From contig NZ_KZ614149.1 of assembly GCF_002886255.1 (NCBI RefSeq), forward strand, positions 2,976,001-3,040,000: a stretch of DNA of 64,000 nt, read 5' to 3'. The DNA comes from Alteribacillus bidgolensis (lineage in GTDB: Bacteria; Bacillota; Bacilli; Bacillales; Marinococcaceae). The notes beneath the pieces are model-generated. The model had not been told where the DNA came from, did not search any database, and worked only from the letters and a program-made list of their open reading frames with translations. The position numbers were made by a program, and so were the translations under genes. Below, one piece after another: positions 60,690 to 64,000 of the stretch. Each line of letters opens with the position of its first letter. Position 1 is the first letter of the stretch.

Positions 60690-61610
60690 CTATAGCAAAG
60701 TTAGTTCTTCGGCAATCGTTTCCTTTAAGAAATTGATATAAATCGTTGCCAGCGGGCTGTTTGCCACATTCTTATGTTGAATATACCCGACTGTAATGCT
60801 CTCATCCACCTTAAGCGGCACCGCCACAATATCATCGTCGTTGATGTCATAACTGATTACTCCTGTGGAAATCGTGTATCCATTCAATCCTATCAGCAGG
60901 TTAAACAACGTGGCCCGATCACTGACACGAATATTTTTGCGCCTTGAGATGGTGCTTAATATCTCCTCGGAGAAATGAAACGAATTATAGTCCCCTTGTT
61001 CAAATGACAAATACGGATAAGGATCCAAATCAGCTAAGGTAACATACTTCTGAGCCGCGAGTGGATTAGTTGAACTGATGAACACATGCGGCTTGGCCTG
61101 AAATAGCTCATGAAACGTTAAATTTCCTTCTCTCAGAAACTTCCGAATGACCTGTTGGTTAAAATCATTTACATACAAAATCCCAATTTCACTACGAAGG
61201 TTTTTTACATCATCAATTATTTCATACGTCCTCGTCTCTCGTAACGTAAACTCATATTCATCCCGATTATAATTTTTCAACAGCTTCACAAACGCACTGA
61301 CCGCAAAGGCATAATGCTGGGTAGATACAGAGAAATGCTGCTGCGGGGATTGAGCCGTATTGGCATAGCGGTTTTCAAGCAAGTCTGTCTGTTCAATCAC
61401 CTGCCTGGCGTAACCTAAAAACTCCGAACCCTCTGACGTAATAACAATCCCCTTATTCGTACGAGAAAAAATCGCAATCCCCAGTTCATTCTCCAATTCT
61501 TTAATCGCATTCGACAGACTCGGCTGACTAATAAACAATCGATGCGCAGCTTTACTAATCGATCGTTGCTTCGCCACTTCAATCACATATCTCAATTGTT
61601 GCAATGTCAC
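60690..61610 (-). CDS. LysR-family transcriptional regulator
   Basis: 306 residues. N-terminal winged HTH (LQQLRYVIEVAKQRSISKAA, LFISQPSLSNAIKELENELG, LFSR-like IFSRTNKGIVIT) and a periplasmic-binding-protein-like effector domain from about residue 90. AGGAGG lies 7 nt before GTG 61610. It is 94 bp upstream of the methyltransferase in the same direction and may regulate it. A Fur box lies about 85 bp upstream of its start. Effector unknown. Confidence 0.9.
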   Translation of the reverse strand: MTLQQLRYVIEVAKQRSISKAAHRLFISQPSLSNAIKELENELGIAIFSRTNKGIVITSEGSEFLGYARQVIEQTDLLENRYANTAQSPQQHFSVSTQHYAFAVSAFVKLLKNYNRDEYEFTLRETRTYEIIDDVKNLRSEIGILYVNDFNQQVIRKFLREGNLTFHELFQAKPHVFISSTNPLAAQKYVTLADLDPYPYLSFEQGDYNSFHFSEEILSTISRRKNIRVSDRATLFNLLIGLNGYTISTGVISYDINDDDIVAVPLKVDESITVGYIQHKNVANSPLATIYINFLKETIAEELTLL

Positions 61611-61693
61611 TTAAACTCCTCCTTCCTTTGTTTTGAGATGGTGCGTAGACTTCGCTCTTCTCCATGCAATTCCAGCCGTGTTATTTAAAAAAA

Positions 61694-61726
61694 CATAAAT
61701 GATAATGATAATTGTTATCATTTATG
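61694..61726. promoter_or_regulatory. Fur box
   Basis: 61701-61719 read GATAATGATAATTGTTATC, 17 of 19 matches to the Fur consensus, inside a larger palindrome with perfect 12-bp arms (CATAAATGATAA/TTATCATTTATG). It covers the -35 region of the small-RNA promoter at 61725-61733. Confidence 0.85.
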
Positions 61727-61739
61727 TTATGATAAAGAT

Positions 61740-61836
61740 GAACCTCTTACCTCTTACCCCACACCTAAATCCCTTGCAACACTGCAACATAGGAAAGTCC
61801 ATCTAGATATCCAATATCTATGATGGGCTTTTTTGT
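61740..61836 (+). ncRNA. Fur-controlled C-rich small RNA (FsrA-like)
   Basis: An extended -10 (TG-T-TATGAT, 61725-61733) directly downstream of the Fur box predicts a start near 61740. The RNA has no open frame with a ribosome site. Its first half is C-rich and unpaired (CTCTTACCTCTTACCCC, then AAATCCCTTG), and it ends in a strong terminator (61794-61836, AAAGTCCATC/GATGGGCTTT plus AGATAT/ATATCT, T6). This is the design of B. subtilis FsrA, the iron-sparing RNA that pairs its C-rich part with ribosome sites. Confidence 0.6.
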
Positions 61837-61935
61837 GCTTACCTTTCTACAAGTTGGACTTCCATATATTGATTTATTGGAAGGCCAGTTGGTTACCCTA
61901 TAACCAGCAAATAACTCTTTATTTTTTTGATATTG

Positions 61936-62079
61936 ATGGTTATCTTATTTTTCCTTAATCTTATTGTTAATGAATTTTTTAGTAAGCGCAAGGAAGATAG
62001 TAAATCCATACTTATAAAAACAATTATTCAGGGTGTTGTAATTAGCGGAATTAGTTTGCCGATAATGTTGGCTCAATAA
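61936..62079 (+). CDS. Possible 47-residue membrane peptide
   Basis: MVILFFLNLIVNEFF, a short basic loop (SKRKEDSK) and a second hydrophobic stretch (TIIQGVVISGISLPIML). Protein-like in composition but without a ribosome site, and an upstream stop lies only 8 codons away. It may be a relic of a larger membrane protein. Confidence 0.3.
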   Translation: MVILFFLNLIVNEFFSKRKEDSKSILIKTIIQGVVISGISLPIMLAQ

Positions 62080-62178
62080 GAATTAAAAAGGTTTTTCCAT
62101 AATACCAGCTAATAGAAGGTCAATAGGCTAAAAAAGTTAAAAAAGTCATGTTCAATAAATTTGCGCATGTCAAATAAG

Positions 62179-62204
62179 CTTCAAACTACTTGTTTGAAGT
62201 TTTT
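62179..62204 (+). terminator. Hairpin near the right end of the IS110 element
   Basis: CTTCAAAC (62179-62186) pairs with GTTTGAAG (62192-62199) followed by T5 on the plus strand. Confidence 0.55.
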
Positions 62205-62232
62205 GGTTTTTATGGATTTTGTTGGATGAGTA

Positions 62233-63428
62233 TTAAATTTTAAATGCCTCTTTACGTTTCAGAATGGCATAAATCCAATGAACGAGCTTATTTGCACAAG
62301 CAATAACCGCTACTTTATGTGGCTTACCTTCTTCCCGTTTTTTATCATAAAACGTCTTTAGTATCGGATTCCGATTGCTTGTTAAACCACATTGAACAGC
62401 TTTATATAATGCTTGCCTAAGCCTATTTGATCCTCTTTTTGTAATGCGGGCAATATTGGCTGTGAATTTGCCCGATTGATAAATGCTGGGATCTATACCT
62501 GCGTAGGCAACTAATTTTTTTGGATGGTTAAATTGATCAATTTCCCCAATCTCGGAAATGATAGTGGCTGTTATCTTTCCACCGATACCGGGGATTGATC
62601 TGATAACCTCATATTCTTCAAACTCTTTTGCCAGGGCATCTATCTCTCTTTCCAGTTTTGATAGGTGCTCTTGGTATTGAAGAAGCATATGGATGTACAT
62701 TTCTGAACTTATTAAGTGGCTGTGATATAAATTCTTTTTGAAAGGGTTTCGCACGGCTGCCTCTTTCAATTTGAAAGCTTTATTTAGACACCAAGCATAC
62801 GAACGTCTTCCCCCCATTTCAAACATTGCCTCAGCTATATCTTCTGCTTCACAGAGTAATACATCGTGAGAAGTAGGATATTCAAGGAGTGTCTTTAACG
62901 AAATAGGAGAATACAGATCGCCAAAGACCCCTTTATATTCTGGAAAAACCTGATCTAAAATCGTTTGGAATTTCAATTTCAACTGAACATAGGTGTTGGT
63001 TAAAGCGTCATGTTGTCTTGATAAATTTCTTAAATTCATCGTTTTGATGCTCTTCCGTTGGAATGTTTCCAAGTCTTCTTTGTAGTAAAGTTCACATAAG
63101 TGAACCGCGTCAATAGAATCTGTTTTCACCTTCCGTAAGCTTGTCTTCTTGGATTCATAAGCAATAACGGGATTAATTAAATAATAGGTTACGTTATGTT
63201 CTTGAAGAAACGGAAGGACAGGCTCATGGTAATGACCAGTGGATTCAAAGATGACGACTGGTCGGATACCAGATTCCTGCTCCATTTCTTCATAGAACCT
63301 GTAGAAACGATGCAATCCTTCCGTGTCATGCTTAAACTTGAAAGTTTTCTTAAATGGCTTCTTCTTTTGTAAAAAGGCTTGTACTTGGCTTTCTCCTTTT
63401 GCGATATCCAGCCAATGACTGGATTCAT
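62233..63428 (-). mobile_element. IS110-family transposase gene with a 1-nt frameshift near its start
   Basis: The DEDD N-terminal domain (LDIAKGESQVQAF; VVIFESTGHYHEP; VKTDSIDAVHLCELYY) and C-terminal Transposase_20 domain (IRSIPGIGGKITATIISEIGEI; KLVAYAGIDPS; RGSNRLRQAL) are all present. The native start is ATG 63428 (MNPVIG, with GAGGTG 7 nt upstream), but one base is missing in the ATTGG-CTGGAT run near 63412, so that frame goes off. Downstream to the stop at 62233 the gene is intact. A longer open frame entering from upstream (to 63522) bypasses the lesion with a false N-terminus. Confidence 0.85.
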
Positions 63429-63439
63429 AGATTATCACC

Positions 63440-63638
63440 TCTCCCATAATAAATTCACCGGTAACCCCTAACCTATCTTGTAGTGTCATAGCTTCGCTTG
63501 TTATACGAGATCTAGGTCTCAACCAGCCTCAAACATGTTTCTACAAGTAGGGGGTGGACAGTATAACGGACGGGATCCATGTCCCAAGGGCGCGAGCGTC
63601 CTACCCCGGCTACCTACAGAATAAAACCTATAAAAAAT
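63440..63638 (-). ncRNA. Structured 5' region of the IS110 element, possible bridge RNA
   Basis: About 200 bp upstream of the transposase start, GC-richer than its flanks, with many self-complementary segments (for instance GGACGCTCGCGCCC and GGGTAGG/CCTACCCC-like arms). IS110 elements (IS621 type) encode their target/donor-recognising bridge RNA in the non-coding end upstream of the transposase, so this is the right place. Fold and loops were not computed. Confidence 0.45.
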
Positions 63639-63674
63639 AGGTCAGCCAGAAAATATAAATGAACTGGCTGACCT
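63639..63674 (-). terminator. Terminator between the recombinase fragment and IS110
   Basis: AGGTCAGCCAG (63639-63649) pairs perfectly with CTGGCTGACCT (63664-63674), then ATTTTTTA on the minus strand. Confidence 0.75.
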
Positions 63675-63717
63675 TATAATACGATAGGGGCGCTTTTGTT
63701 GAATAAGAAAATTATTA

Positions 63718-63772
63718 AAATACCCCAAAATATACAGTTTTTTATTCATTAATCGTATATTTTGGGGTTATT
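63718..63772. repeat. Inverted repeat with 13-bp perfect arms
   Basis: CCCCAAAATATAC (63723-63735) and GTATATTTTGGGG (63755-63767) around a 19-bp AT-rich loop. It lies just downstream of the recombinase fragment and could mark its breakpoint, a small mobile element or a terminator. Confidence 0.55.
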
Positions 63773-63808
63773 TGTATGCAAGAAATATACTGCCAATTCA
63801 TACACATA

Positions 63809-64000
63809 TTAAATGCCAAATACAGCTTTTTTATTCAAAGGCTTGGGAAGCACTTCTGGAATCCTCGGTTGCCACCTCTTTTTCATGAGAGGATGATCCA
63901 GATAATCTTCGGATTCGCAAAATGGAAAAAAGGTCGATAGGGTGGAAAAAACCAGCGCCACCGTTTTTGGTTTCTTTCCCTTGGCATACGCATTCAACCA
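63809..64000 (-). pseudogene. Tyrosine recombinase (phage-integrase family) fragment, extends past the window
   Basis: The readable part, NAYAKGKKPKTVALVFSTL and FFPFCESEDYLDHPLMKKRW then PRIPEVLPKPLNKK, is the core-binding (SAM-like) domain of XerC/XerD-type recombinases, up to the start of the catalytic domain. The frame then stops (AVFGI-stop), so the catalytic half with the R-H-R-Y residues is missing. The 5' end is outside the window. Confidence 0.6.

Noticed and set aside
63447..63522. Longer N-terminus for the IS110 transposase
   Set aside because: It reads through the non-coding 5' region; the conserved MNPVIG start with its ribosome site lies in another frame, which shows a frameshift instead.
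14728..63674. Same 11-base terminator arm (AGGTCAGCCAG) at 14728 and 63639
   Set aside because: Loops and flanks differ; likely coincidence or terminator convergence rather than a mobile repeat.
1..64000. Search by eye for CRISPR arrays, tRNA and rRNA genes
   Set aside because: No direct repeat-spacer arrays and no recognisable tRNA or rRNA sequence were found.

Overview
The window looks like a chromosome segment of a low-GC Gram-positive in or near the Bacillaceae, probably salt-tolerant or haloalkaliphilic. Evidence: strong AGGAGG-type ribosome sites with frequent GTG/TTG starts, a ComK competence regulator, a sacT-RAT-sacP-sacA sucrose module, a YumC-type ferredoxin reductase, a BdhA-type butanediol dehydrogenase, an EpsA/EpsB-like kinase system with an EAR-like RNA, and a very acidic SLH S-layer protein. 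No rRNA, tRNA or CRISPR was seen.

Layout. 1-2.1 kb: a GntR/FCD regulator with its palindromic operator, a zinc polyol-type dehydrogenase and a truncated SDR. 2.4-4.0 kb: a DJ-1/PfpI protein and a coiled-coil protein built from 54-bp repeats. 4.2-10.3 kb: a PTS operon (PRD regulator, IIA, IIB, IIC, PfkB kinase, class II aldolase, mini membrane protein) with a cre site. 10.4-14.7 kb: nitrilase-type amidase, bdhA, a potassium channel, a chemotaxis-receptor scrap and a frameshifted SLH protein. 15.1-23.3 kb: a sigma-54 activator divergent from a six-gene operon (ferredoxin reductase, ferredoxin, Rieske oxygenase, aldehyde dehydrogenase, D-malate-type dehydrogenase, BCCT transporter). I read this as a complete L-carnitine to pyruvate pathway controlled by sigma-54. 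23.6-30.3 kb: small proteins, the S-layer protein and unrecognised genes. 30.7-34.9 kb: sucrose module with promoter, cre, RAT and terminator. 35.1-40.5 kb: a sigma factor, SGNH hydrolase, XRE regulator plus comK, superoxide dismutase and several decayed genes.

40.7-58.5 kb (minus strand) is one exopolysaccharide locus: chain-length protein, tyrosine kinase, LCP protein, phosphatase, an EAR-like RNA, EpsC, EpsN, EpsL-like enzymes, a PAPS-dependent sulfotransferase, FemAB-like and GT2 enzymes, flippase and polymerase. It ends in a wrecked cysD-cysNC sulfate-activation operon carrying an IS3 remnant. The arrangement suggests an ancestrally sulfated polysaccharide whose dedicated PAPS supply has decayed.

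59-64 kb: a VOC fragment, a homocysteine methyltransferase, a LysR regulator, an orphan Fur box driving what looks like an FsrA-like C-rich small RNA, an IS110 element with a 1-nt frameshift and a structured upstream RNA region, and a recombinase fragment.

The strongest leads are the sigma-54-controlled carnitine operon with an unusual electron-transfer chain, the Fur-controlled small RNA, the EAR/terminator arrangement in the polysaccharide operon, and the decayed PAPS genes next to a sulfotransferase. All calls come from reading the sequence; no database search was run.
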